Shown one piece after another: positions 15,555 to 23,016 of a DNA stretch of 64,000 bases; position 1 is the stretch's first letter, and each line of letters opens with the position of its first letter. The notes below the pieces were generated by a model. That model worked only from the letters and a program-made list of their open reading frames with translations, was not told where the DNA came from and did no database searches. Source of the stretch: Oceanobacillus alkalisoli (lineage in GTDB: Bacteria > Bacillota > Bacilli > Bacillales > Amphibacillaceae); the NCBI RefSeq assembly GCF_021556485.1, contig NZ_JAKGBW010000004.1:186001-250000 (forward strand), in the 5' to 3' direction. The position numbers and the translations under genes are program-made.

Positions 15555-15695
15555 CAGATATAAGAAGTTTCTTCCATATCTTGATGTGGAAAATTTACAG
15601 CCCGTTACACTGCGATAAAGTGAAACTTCCTTTGGTAACACTTACTATCTACCTATAAATATACCACAATCCGAAAGCCACGGACAGAGAAATCA

Positions 15696-15742
15696 GACAA
15701 GGGGTCCGTGCATTTGCAGGATAAATGCACGGACCCCTTGTC
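15696..15742 (-). terminator. 20 bp perfect hairpin after mntP
   Basis: Arms 15696-15715 and 15723-15742 are perfectly complementary (GACAAGGGGTCCGTGCATTT) with a 7 nt loop. It starts within 6 nt of the mntP stop and shows the GGGACAAGGGGTC head of the stop-proximal repeat family. Confidence 0.65.
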
Positions 15743-15747
15743 CCTTT

Positions 15748-16299
15748 TCATGCGAGTAGGACAAATAGCCCGAATCCGAAAAGAATGCTTCCGCCAAGGA
15801 GTTCGCTGTATCTTCCCAGGAATCCTTGGACGCGGCGCCCGATTAATAAGGCCAAACAAGAAAGCAATGCACTGGAAGCACCGAATAATATAAGAGCAAG
15901 TACAACATGGACTCCAGTAATCCCTAAACCAAAGCCGACTGTGAAGCTATCCAGGCTTACGGTAAAGCTGAGAATAAGAAGACCAAACCCAGCAGGTTGG
16001 ATAATCAATTTCTTTTCTTCGGTAAAAGCGCCAAAAAACATTTGAGCACCGATGAAAACAAGAAGCGCTCCGCCAATCAGCTGAGCATAGCTTTCAAATG
16101 GCCCTGCTACCATTTTTCCCATGAGAATTCCTACGAATGGCATGAAAATATGGAACGCCCCGATGACTAAGCTTATCCACAGAATACGTTTCAACCGGAT
16201 CTGCTGCATGCCGAGCCCGAGACAGACCGAAAAGGCATCAAGCGCAAGAGCTTGAGCCATGAAAATAAGCGTGACAAGTTCGCCAGTTGAAAAGCCCAA
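15748..16299 (-). CDS. mntP: Manganese efflux pump MntP
   Basis: Six-helix membrane exporter of Mn2+ (183 aa with this start), orthologous in place to B. subtilis ywlD/mntP. The two pseudo-repeats carry the conserved acidic signatures ALALDAFSVCLGLG and TVSLDSFTVGFGLG, whose Asp residues are needed for transport in characterised homologues. I prefer the TTG at 16299, 7 nt after AAGGGGGG; an ATG at 16320 lacks an SD. The SD lies in the arm of an 18 bp perfect hairpin (16305-16353), suggesting translational control. Confidence 0.9.
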   Translation of the reverse strand: MGFSTGELVTLIFMAQALALDAFSVCLGLGMQQIRLKRILWISLVIGAFHIFMPFVGILMGKMVAGPFESYAQLIGGALLVFIGAQMFFGAFTEEKKLIIQPAGFGLLILSFTVSLDSFTVGFGLGITGVHVVLALILFGASSALLSCLALLIGRRVQGFLGRYSELLGGSILFGFGLFVLLA

Positions 16300-16304
16300 C
16301 AACA

Positions 16305-16353
16305 ATCCCCCCTTGGACATGCTTATACACTATATGCATGTCCAAGGGGGGAT
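16305..16353 (-). promoter_or_regulatory. Perfect 18 bp hairpin sequestering the mntP Shine-Dalgarno
   Basis: Arms 16305-16322 and 16336-16353 are perfectly complementary with a 13 nt loop. On the transcript the 3' arm contains AAGGGGGGAT, the SD of mntP. No yybP-ykoY Mn riboswitch core is recognisable in the leader. Control by this hairpin is inferred. Confidence 0.6.
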
Positions 16354-16453
16354 ATGTGGAAAATTAACAAAGGAGGCAGCAGCTTACGCAAGAAGGAATA
16401 CAATTCGGCAATGTTTTAGCGCGGTGCGAACGTGCTATTTCCTGCAATATTAG

Positions 16454-16462
16454 TTATCCACA
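16454..16462 (+). promoter_or_regulatory. DnaA box (exact TTATCCACA) upstream of mntP
   Basis: Exact consensus nonamer in the mntP-ywlC spacer. It is the left-most of six exact copies between 16454 and 18992; the others are 16960-16968 and 17380-17388 (within ywlC), 17727-17735, 17753-17761 and 18984-18992. Confidence 0.7.
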
Positions 16463-16484
16463 ATACTTTTACGTTTCTATTACG

Positions 16485-16600
16485 AATGAATTTCATCATT
16501 ACCAAAGTCGGCTTTCCCATCACCGTATGTAGTTGGCAACGAACCAACTCAACTACATATGGTGATGGTGAAGCATTAAATACGTATTATGAAATTCATT
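16485..16600 (-). mobile_element. MITE-like element, full copy (116 bp)
   Basis: Same ends as 15485-15554, in inverted orientation. The centre carries a 19 bp inverted repeat with one mismatch (CCATCACCATATGTAGTTG and its complement) absent from the short copy. No coding capacity. Fills most of the mntP-ywlC spacer. Confidence 0.6.
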
Positions 16601-16613
16601 AATTACAACTAAA

Positions 16614-17627
16614 TTATGAGATATAAGCTGTCATCGCTTTTTTCAAGCGGTTCATGATCGCTTGTCCGATGCCCGATTCGGGAAAAACTTCGGAAACCAT
16701 TAAGTCTGCATCAGACTTTTTGATTTTCCGTAAATTATCATAGAGCTTATTTGCAACATCTTCTAAACTGGATCCGAGGCTCAAGCTTACATCCGCCTCG
16801 ACAAGTTCGAGTATCGCATCACGTGCGAGAAGTGCCACTTTTTTTCCTTTTTCCCTCTCTTCAGCGATTACCTTTTGAATTTTTTCTGTGTCGCCATCCA
16901 CAAGCCAAAGCGGAACATCTGGTGAATAATGTTTATATTTCATCCCAGGAGAAGCTGGTTTATCCACAATTTCATTCCTGAGTTCCGTGACAGGGACAAT
17001 TTTTTCAATCTGTTCTTTCGTAATTCCGCCTGGGCGTAGAATGACGACATCGTTTTCCCGGCAGGAAATGACGGTTGATTCCACGCCAACCCCTGTAGGT
17101 CCCCCGTCTACAATCCCAGCAATCCTTCCAGTTAAATCCTCATATACATGGTCTGCTGTCGTCGGACTTGGTTTACCGGAAATATTGGCACTCGGACCAG
17201 CGACTGGAAAATTACAGGCTCGAAGCAACTCGAGGGCAACCGGGTGATCTGGGATACGCACAGCGATTGTGGATAGACCGGCCGTCACATTTTCCGCACA
17301 AACCCCATTGCTTTCTACCACATATGTTAGCGGGCCGGGCGAGAAGGCAGCAATTAGATCATCCACATAATCGGGCAGGTTATCCACAAGTTGTTGAAAT
17401 TGTTCCACATTTGCGACATGGGCGATAAGCGGATTATCTTGCGGTCTGCCCTTCGCTGCAAATATTTTCGCAACAGCTGACTGATTTGTTGCATCCGCCC
17501 CGAGGCCATATACCGTCTCCGTTGGAAAAGCAACAGTCTCTCCCGCTCTTAGGAGTGCAGCAGCCTCGCTTATGAATTGTTTATTTATCTCCGTTTCGCG
17601 TTGTATGTTCCATCGTTTCGTTTCCAT
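16614..17627 (-). CDS. ywlC: L-threonylcarbamoyladenylate synthase (Sua5/TsaC2 family)
   Basis: Makes threonylcarbamoyl-AMP for t6A37 modification of ANN-decoding tRNAs (337 aa). The N-terminal YrdC domain (about 1-205) has FPTETVYGLGADA, KGRPQDNPLIAH and GPSANISGKPSPT. A Sua5-type C-terminal domain begins after the linker SPGMKYKHYSPDVPLWL. The start at 17627 follows GAGGATTTAACAAA; an ATG at 17654 has its SD too close. Two exact DnaA boxes lie within the gene and a cluster lies just upstream. Confidence 0.94.
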   Translation of the reverse strand: METKRWNIQRETEINKQFISEAAALLRAGETVAFPTETVYGLGADATNQSAVAKIFAAKGRPQDNPLIAHVANVEQFQQLVDNLPDYVDDLIAAFSPGPLTYVVESNGVCAENVTAGLSTIAVRIPDHPVALELLRACNFPVAGPSANISGKPSPTTADHVYEDLTGRIAGIVDGGPTGVGVESTVISCRENDVVILRPGGITKEQIEKIVPVTELRNEIVDKPASPGMKYKHYSPDVPLWLVDGDTEKIQKVIAEEREKGKKVALLARDAILELVEADVSLSLGSSLEDVANKLYDNLRKIKKSDADLMVSEVFPESGIGQAIMNRLKKAMTAYIS

Positions 17628-17726
17628 TTTGTTAAATCCTCGTTTCTCTTTCATTAACCTTTGCTACTATGTTTCTTAGTTTAGTTGATATTTTCCCATT
17701 GTGCAATCTGCTGTATAAACTGCCAC

Positions 17727-17850
17727 TTATCCACAAAATATCCTGTGGAGATTTATCCACAGGAATCTATTAAAAATAAGGGGCGATATAAACGTTTTTA
17801 AAATTTAAATGGTTGTTATCAACAAGTTATACACAAGAAAATGTGGAAAA
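17727..17850. promoter_or_regulatory. DnaA-box cluster upstream of ywlC
   Basis: The 208 nt ywlC upstream gap holds two exact TTATCCACA (17727-17735, 17753-17761), TTATCAACA (17816-17824), TTATACACA (17827-17835) and the reverse-strand TTTTCCACA (17842-17850). In B. subtilis, genome-wide DnaA binding studies reported an oriC-external DnaA-box cluster at ywlC (from memory), so this looks like a conserved site. Confidence 0.75.
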
Positions 17851-17862
17851 GAAAACAATTGT

Positions 17863-18264
17863 TCATGAGACTTGGTAACTCCACCAACACCCTGATTTTA
17901 TAGGCCTTTCAGGGATAATCTGTTTATTTTTTTCCGGTTGGAAATCAAGCGACTCAAGCAGGATATCCACAACCGGTTGATGACTGTGGACATATACGGT
18001 CCCTGCTTCTTGTTTACGGGCGATTTGTAATATTGTTTCCAGTAAAATAGGCAATTTTGCAGCATGTGATTGTGTAATATAAAGCTGTTTTAACCAGCAT
18101 CCACCTGAATCGAGCTCATCCAGAATAAAGCTCGCCTCAATTTGCCCACCTATCTCTACAACAAATCCCTTATCAAAGAGTAACGGTTTATCGAGGCGTT
18201 CATTCCTGCTTAGAAATTCATCCAGCTGCTCATAAGTCGCGTGTTTGACGGGCATTACTTTCAT
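17863..18264 (-). CDS. Small GNAT-like protein
   Basis: 133 aa. The order of elements (VVEIGGQIEASFIL, then WLKQLYIT, a helix ILLETILQIARKQE, then VYVHSHQPVVDILLESLDFQPEK) fits a reduced acetyltransferase fold, and B. subtilis has a GNAT-type gene (ywlB) in this place. The acetyl-CoA loop is not clearly present, so enzymatic activity is uncertain. Read before ywlC, downstream of spoIIR. Confidence 0.7.
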   Translation of the reverse strand: MKVMPVKHATYEQLDEFLSRNERLDKPLLFDKGFVVEIGGQIEASFILDELDSGGCWLKQLYITQSHAAKLPILLETILQIARKQEAGTVYVHSHQPVVDILLESLDFQPEKNKQIIPERPIKSGCWWSYQVS

Positions 18265-18328
18265 TTCGATTCACCTCTACTAGATTTGTTTACTTCCTTT
18301 CTGACATATTATGCGTAACGCAGGGAAA

Positions 18329-18958
18329 CTATGACCAACCAAGCCATTCAAAAAGGAAAAATTTAACCTCGGTCTCTTCTTCTGCTTCTTCCTCTTCTAG
18401 TTCAGGCTCAGAAACTGGTTCGCCGTCTTTTGCTTCTACTGTTGTCCCGAAGGAGAAGTCGAGAAAACAGAGAGGGGGAAATAACACACACCACCAGTTG
18501 GAACCATCACCTTCACCAAGTGTAATTAAAATCGCTTCATACTCACCCGGCGGATAAAGATAATCGCCATAGAGCTTCATTGGAAATGTAATATTGCTGT
18601 CGTAATCTACCGTGTACTCCCTATTTTCACCGGAAGCTTGCAAAACTTCCTCGACAAGCTGATCGATTTCAGGCAGACGCTCTTGAATGAGTTCCCGCGC
18701 TTCCCCGATATCCGTAATTTCTGCCACCCAGCTGCTTATTACTTCATTAACTTCGTCTCTTACCTTATGCTTGATTTGCTGATCTTCTTCCTGATCACTG
18801 TTTGCTAGAATACGGAGGCGAATCGCTTCGTCAGGAATCACTTGATAATCCAGCGTTTCCTCATGTTCTTGATATTTTTGATATTCTTCGGGAGTCCATC
18901 CCGCAAGACTTGTGCCCCATATCGTTATTATAAAAATAAAAAATACTAGTTTTTTCAT
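18329..18958 (-). CDS. spoIIR: Stage II sporulation protein R
   Basis: Forespore-secreted signalling protein that triggers SpoIIGA to process pro-sigma-E in the mother cell (209 aa). N-terminal signal sequence MKKLVFFIFIITIWGTSLAG, then family motifs EAIRLRILANSD, YPPGEYEAILITLGEG and NWWCVLFPPLCFLD. A very acidic C-terminal tail (EPELEEEEAEEETE) is added. ATG at 18958 has AAAGGGGT upstream. A sigma-F promoter match precedes it. Its presence shows this is a spore former. Confidence 0.95.
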   Translation of the reverse strand: MKKLVFFIFIITIWGTSLAGWTPEEYQKYQEHEETLDYQVIPDEAIRLRILANSDQEEDQQIKHKVRDEVNEVISSWVAEITDIGEARELIQERLPEIDQLVEEVLQASGENREYTVDYDSNITFPMKLYGDYLYPPGEYEAILITLGEGDGSNWWCVLFPPLCFLDFSFGTTVEAKDGEPVSEPELEEEEAEEETEVKFFLFEWLGWS

Positions 18959-18983
18959 TTTCGGTACCCCTTTTTCAACTGAA

Positions 18984-19020
18984 TTATCCACAGTATGACC
19001 AGAGAAACGAAAATTTAAAC
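18984..19020 (-). promoter_or_regulatory. Sigma-F-type promoter of spoIIR with overlapping DnaA box
   Basis: On the - strand GTTTA (19016-19020), 15 nt spacer, GGTCATACTG (18991-19000) matches the sigma-F pattern (GYWTA, GGnrAnAmTw). The exact DnaA box at 18984-18992 begins within the -10 and covers the expected start point. Confidence 0.65.
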
Positions 19021-19042
19021 TAGTATTCTAGTAAAAAGTCTT

Positions 19043-19900
19043 TTATTTGATTTTTGCCATAATGATACGATTTTTACCGTTAATATCCTGCACGATTTCC
19101 GCATTGCTGCCAGGGAAACTTTCCTCCACAAGTTGTTTCACTGCCTCACCTTGCATATGTCCGATTTCAAAAGCGATTAAACTATTTCGGTTCATGAGTG
19201 TTGTTGCTTGTTTCATCATTTTTTTATATGCCGCAAGCCCGTCATCTGCTGCGAAAAGCGCAAGTTCAGGATCAAAGTTTTTTACCGTGTCATGAAGCTC
19301 TTCCCGTTCCGTTTCAGCAATATAAGGCGGATTTGAAACAAGGATATCCACAGGCAATTGTTCATCTGTGAGCGGTTGTAAAAAATCACCTTCCATAAGC
19401 GTAATAGTTGCTCCGAGTCGCGCTGCATTAGTTTGTGCCACTTGCAGTGCTTCCGGTGAAATATCAGTTGCAATCACTTCGGCTTCCGGAAGTTCAAGTG
19501 CAAGTGTAATCGCAATAATCCCGCTTCCCGTACCTGCATCAACGATTCTTACCTTTTGATTCTCTCTTGAAGTTACCGCTCTAATCGTATGCTGTACGAG
19601 TTCTTCTGTTTCCGGACGGGGGATGAGGACGGATTCGTTCACTTGAAAACGCCGGCCATAAAACTCTTCATATCCAGTAAGATGCTGTAATGGAATGCCT
19701 GTATTGGCATGCTTTTCTAAATCCGTTTGAAAAGCTTGATACACTTCACTCGGAATCGTTTCGCGCATATTTGCGAAAAATGCTGATCGGGTAAAACCAA
19801 GATGATGCTGGAGGAGCAGCTCGGCAACTCGAGCTTCCCGGTTATTTTCTTCTAAAAAAAGAGAAGCCCATTTCAGGACTTCATATTGTTTTAACTTCAT
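19043..19900 (-). CDS. prmC: Peptide chain release factor N5-glutamine methyltransferase
   Basis: Methylates the GGQ glutamine of release factors (285 aa). N-terminal helical domain binding the factor; SAM-binding VDAGTGSGIIAI; catalytic NPPY (VSNPPYIAE). ATG at 19900 directly follows the prfA stop (TAACATG), so translation is probably coupled to its own substrate gene. Confidence 0.96.
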   Translation of the reverse strand: MKLKQYEVLKWASLFLEENNREARVAELLLQHHLGFTRSAFFANMRETIPSEVYQAFQTDLEKHANTGIPLQHLTGYEEFYGRRFQVNESVLIPRPETEELVQHTIRAVTSRENQKVRIVDAGTGSGIIAITLALELPEAEVIATDISPEALQVAQTNAARLGATITLMEGDFLQPLTDEQLPVDILVSNPPYIAETEREELHDTVKNFDPELALFAADDGLAAYKKMMKQATTLMNRNSLIAFEIGHMQGEAVKQLVEESFPGSNAEIVQDINGKNRIIMAKIK

Positions 19901-19901
19901 G

Positions 19902-20972
19902 TTATTCACCAATTTGCTCTAATTTTGCTGTCTGTTCTTCTAAAACAAGTGCTTCGATGAATTCATCGAGTTTCCCATCAAGAATTTGATCGAGTTTTTG
20001 AATCGTCAGACTGATACGGTGGTCGGTTACACGGTTTTGCGGGAAGTTATACGTCCGGATCCGCTCTGAACGGTCACCTGTACCAACCGCAGATTTACGG
20101 TTTTCATCATATTCGGCTTGCGCTTCTTGCTGATATTTATCGTAAATTCTTGCGCGCAGGACTTTCATCGCTTTTTCTTTGTTTTTAATTTGTGATTTCT
20201 CATCTTGAATCGAGACGACAATCCCGGTCGGTTCGTGAGTAAGACGAACAGCTGACATTGTCGTGTTAACACTTTGTCCACCCGGGCCACTTGAGGCAAA
20301 TGTATCAACACGGATATCTTTATCATGGACTTCCACTTCAACTTCTTCTGCTTCCGGAAGAACAGCTACCGTTGCCGTTGAAGTATGGATTCTGCCGCCG
20401 GATTCTGTTTCCGGAACCCGCTGCACGCGGTGGGCACCATTTTCATATTTTAAACGGGAATAAACATCTTTACCATTAATCATGAAAATGATTTCTTTAT
20501 AGCCGCCGACACCTGTCGAGTTCGCTTCCATCACTTCCGTCTTCCAACCCTTTTCTTCCGCATAACGCGAATACATCCGGTATAAATCACCGGCAAAAAG
20601 TGCAGCTTCGTCCCCACCTGCTGCTCCGCGGATTTCCATGATAACGTTTTTGCCATCGTTCGGGTCTTTCGGTAAGAGGAGGACTTTCATATTTTCTTCT
20701 AATTGCACAATCTGCTCTTCCAGTTCACCGATTTCCATTTTCACCATTTCTTCCATGTCGCCATCGAGGTCATCTTCGAGCATTTCTTTCGCATCAGAAA
20801 GCTCCGTCGATAAACCTTTATATTCCCGATATGCTTGAACAACATCTTCCAGGTCAGATTGTTCTTTTCCGTAATCACGCAATTTATTCGGATCACTTGA
20901 AACTTCCGGGTCACTTAATAATTCATTCAATTTATTATAACGATCTTCCAACGCTTGTAAGCGATCTAACAT
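19902..20972 (-). CDS. prfA: Peptide chain release factor 1
   Basis: Reads UAA and UAG stop codons (356 aa). It has the GGQ loop [12 protein letters not shown] and an RF1-type codon-recognition tripeptide P-E-T ([15 protein letters not shown]). ATG at 20972 follows AGAGGTG; the upstream extension lacks an SD. Operon with prmC; strong sigma-A promoter at 21004-21032. Confidence 0.97.
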   Translation of the reverse strand: MLDRLQALEDRYNKLNELLSDPEVSSDPNKLRDYGKEQSDLEDVVQAYREYKGLSTELSDAKEMLEDDLDGDMEEMVKMEIGELEEQIVQLEENMKVLLLPKDPNDGKNVIMEIRGAAGGDEAALFAGDLYRMYSRYAEEKGWKTEVMEANSTGVGGYKEIIFMINGKDVYSRLKYENGAHRVQRVPETESGGRIHTSTATVAVLPEAEEVEVEVHDKDIRVDTFASSGPGGQSVNTTMSAVRLTHEPTGIVVSIQDEKSQIKNKEKAMKVLRARIYDKYQQEAQAEYDENRKSAVGTGDRSERIRTYNFPQNRVTDHRISLTIQKLDQILDGKLDEFIEALVLEEQTAKLEQIGE

Positions 20973-21003
20973 CACGAACACCTCTTTTTGAATTAACACT
21001 CTA

Positions 21004-21032
21004 ATTATAGTATACCCAATACAGTTGGTCAA
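21004..21032 (-). promoter_or_regulatory. Sigma-A promoter of prfA-prmC
   Basis: TTGACC (21027-21032), 17 nt spacer, perfect TATAAT (21004-21009). Confidence 0.8.
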
Positions 21033-21049
21033 AATATTTTTAAATTGCA

Positions 21050-21310
21050 GGCGGTGATAAACGATTGGCGGGTGTGGTTGATTGAATATTACTGCTTCTA
21101 AACGACGCGAAGTTGTATGGGCTTTTCTTTACGGCAATTATTAGTGCTCTAATCGACTGAAGTAAGAGCGAGGCATGCTTGTATGGGTGATTAGAGCACT
21201 TGTAATGAACGAAAGCTATGCGCTTGGCAGCTCGTTCGGGCGTTTAGAACCTTTCAATCAACCGAAGTAAGACGCGAATCGGATCTATTCGGGTGTTTAG
21301 ATCCTGCTTC
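21050..21310. repeat. Degenerate intergenic repeat between tdk and prfA
   Basis: Non-coding gap sequence with iterated words (tctaaacgac, aagtaagagc, aagtaagacgc, gggtgtttag, gggcgtttag) and a 12 bp inverted repeat AGTGCTCTAATC / GATTAGAGCACT (21143-21154, 21189-21200). Related in word content to 10180-10330, 55540-55650 and 63600-63720. Confidence 0.4.
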
Positions 21311-21371
21311 ATCAAGCGAAGCACAATAATATTGATAATTCCAGCCAATTAAAAATATCTTCACTAAAACT

Positions 21372-21384
21372 AATGAAATTCATT
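21372..21384. repeat. Solitary 13 bp palindrome AATGAAATTCATT
   Basis: Perfect odd palindrome identical to the end sequence of the MITE-like pair near mntP; the same solitary sequence is at 51985-51997. Confidence 0.45.
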
Positions 21385-21392
21385 CAAACAAA

Positions 21393-21418
21393 AATAAAAG
21401 AGCATAACGAAATGCTCT
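21393..21418 (-). terminator. Terminator of tdk
   Basis: AGAGCAT / ATGCTCT stem (21412-21418 with 21399-21405) overlapping the tdk stop codon, followed by TTTATTTTTG on the - strand. Confidence 0.75.
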
Positions 21419-22040
21419 ATTTTGTGCTATTTATTAACTTTTTAACGAAACCCATTCTACTCGGTTTGTTCGGTACTTCGTGATGGTGTCTGCATCTTGG
21501 TTCGTAAGATTCAGAGGCACCAACGAGGATGACCGGATCATCGTAGGAAGCAGGTTTTCCATTGATTAATCGTTGCGTGCGCGTTGCAGGTGATCCGCAA
21601 ATCGGGCAGATGGCGTTGAGTTTCGTCACATATTCGCTCATCGCCATTAATCTTGGCATTGGTCCGAATGGTTCACCGCGGAAATCGGTGTCGAGTCCGG
21701 CCGCAATGACAAGGATGCCGCGATTGGCAAGTTCATTAATTACCTCGATGATTGATTCATCAAAAAATTGCACTTCATCGACGCCGACAACTTCAACCGT
21801 TTCGTCGACATACTTGAATATATCTTCTGCATGTTTGATTGGACGAGCCATAATTGTCGTTCCGTTATGGGATACGACAGACTCTTCATCATACCGGTCG
21901 TCAATTGCCGGTTTAAACACGCGAATCTGCATATTTGCATAGGTGGCACGGCGAATCCGGCGTATAAGTTCTTCTGATTTTCCTGAAAACATGCTGCCGC
22001 AAATCACTTCGATCCAGCCGCTTTGCTTCATCATATACAT
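21417..22040 (-). CDS. tdk: Thymidine kinase
   Basis: Type II thymidine kinase of the salvage pathway (207 aa). P-loop [16 protein letters not shown]-x-F motif VDEVQFF, and a zinc lasso: Cys pair [13 protein letters not shown] plus a C-terminal CRHHH, where one Cys/His pair closes the site. ATG at 22040 is 8 nt after AAGAGGTC; the longer frame to 22094 has no SD. It lies downstream of rpmE, as in B. subtilis. Confidence 0.95.
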   Translation of the reverse strand: MYMMKQSGWIEVICGSMFSGKSEELIRRIRRATYANMQIRVFKPAIDDRYDEESVVSHNGTTIMARPIKHAEDIFKYVDETVEVVGVDEVQFFDESIIEVINELANRGILVIAAGLDTDFRGEPFGPMPRLMAMSEYVTKLNAICPICGSPATRTQRLINGKPASYDDPVILVGASESYEPRCRHHHEVPNKPSRMGFVKKLINSTK

Positions 22041-22172
22041 GTTCGTTGACCTCTTTTCTTGCGTTAACAGATTGCTTATACAAGTGTATACCAATTTGAC
22101 GTGTATTTTAACCCTGTTGGAGAAAAATATTAAATTTATTTAGGGTAGGGTAGGATTTAACAATTTTAAAAA

Positions 22173-22218
22173 TAAAAAGACAGGCAAATTGGCTTTCGAC
22201 ATTTTGCCTGTCTTTTTA
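22173..22218. terminator. Bidirectional hairpin terminator between rpmE and tdk
   Basis: AAAAAGACAGGCAAA ... TTTGCCTGTCTTTTT, a 15 bp stem with A-run and T-run on the two sides, usable in both directions. Confidence 0.75.
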
Positions 22219-22257
22219 GTTAATATCAATCTTGGTTCAAGAGCTAGTGACTCGAGA

Positions 22258-22504
22258 CATAAGCAAGGGACTCGAATAGCGGGAAGTTCACCCGCTTTTC
22301 GGTCCCTTACTTATGCGTCTGTTTCTAAACAGTCGCCTTACCTTTTTACTAATCTAGGTTCGGCTCCTAGAAACTGCCGTCATAAGCAAGGGACTCGAAT
22401 AGCGGGAAAGTTCGCCCGCTTTTCGGTCCCTTTGCTTATGCGTCTGTTTCTAAACAGTCGCCTTACCTTTTTACTAGTCCAGCTTCGGCTCCTAGAAACA
22501 GTCG
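22258..22504. repeat. Two tandem copies of a 123 bp hairpin-forming repeat
   Basis: Copies start at 22258 and 22381, nearly identical. Each has an outer stem CATAAGCAAGGGAC / GTCCCTT(A/T)nCTTATG enclosing AGCGGG / CCCGCT, then a second stem GTTTCTA...TAGAAAC. The long open frame across them is an artefact of the repeat. Located just after the rpmE stop. Confidence 0.7.
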
Positions 22505-22517
22505 CCTCAGCCTTCTA

Positions 22518-22763
22518 TTATTTCATATTATATTTCTTCTTGAATCGGTCTACTCGTCCGCCTACGCGATCGGCTTTTTGTTTGCCTGTGTAGAACGGGT
22601 GGGAGTCTGAGCTGATTTCAACTTTGATTAGTGGGTACGTGTTGCCGTCTTCCCATTCAATCGTTTCGTTAGACTCTTTTGTAGAGCCGCTTAAGAATTT
22701 GAAATCTGAGCTTGTATCAAGAAAAACTACTTTACGGTATTCTGGATGAATATCCTTTTTCAT
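22518..22763 (-). CDS. rpmE2: 50S ribosomal protein L31, type B (zinc-independent)
   Basis: 81 aa with the L31 core ([41 protein letters not shown]). It contains no cysteine, so it is the C-minus type that works without zinc. In B. subtilis the gene between rho and tdk is the zinc-binding rpmE, while the zinc-independent form (ytiA) is elsewhere and Zur-controlled. No Zur box is evident here; a strong sigma-A promoter lies at 22861-22889. Confidence 0.93.
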   Translation of the reverse strand: MKKDIHPEYRKVVFLDTSSDFKFLSGSTKESNETIEWEDGNTYPLIKVEISSDSHPFYTGKQKADRVGGRVDRFKKKYNMK

Positions 22764-22860
22764 TTCATTCCACTCCTTTTTGCCCTGAATCCTGTGGAAA
22801 CAGAGTTATTGTAAGAGCCGTCATAAGTGATAAAAAACTTATCAAAACTCACATAAAAGA

Positions 22861-22889
22861 ATTATACCAGCATCAGTTTAAGTTTGCAA
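22861..22889 (-). promoter_or_regulatory. Sigma-A promoter of rpmE2
   Basis: TTGCAA (22884-22889), 17 nt, TATAAT (22861-22866); leader of about 90 nt before the ATG. Confidence 0.75.
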
Positions 22890-23000
22890 TGTTTTTTTGC
22901 GGCTTAAAGAATGATTTATCACGCGTTAACGGTCTGTAATACCCGACCTTTAATCATAAAAGAAACCCAAAATGGGAAGGTGAGAAAGCCCCCGCTGCAT

Positions 23001-23016
23001 GAAGTTTCACTTTATC
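23001..23016 (-). repeat. GATAAAGTGAAACTTC repeat overlapping the rho stop
   Basis: Third copy of the repeat at 15385 and 15614; its TAA supplies the rho stop codon. Confidence 0.5.

Noticed and set aside
16321-16480. yybP-ykoY manganese riboswitch before mntP
   Set aside because: I looked for the conserved core because it controls mntP elsewhere; only the simple 18 bp hairpin and a DnaA box are visible.
22258-22504. CRISPR array
   Set aside because: Only two long units without spacers; the repeat is 123 bp and hairpin-rich, not CRISPR-like. No cas genes.
22189-22593. 134-codon open frame after tdk
   Set aside because: Reads twice through the 123 bp tandem repeat and into rpmE antisense; internal repetition is a DNA feature.
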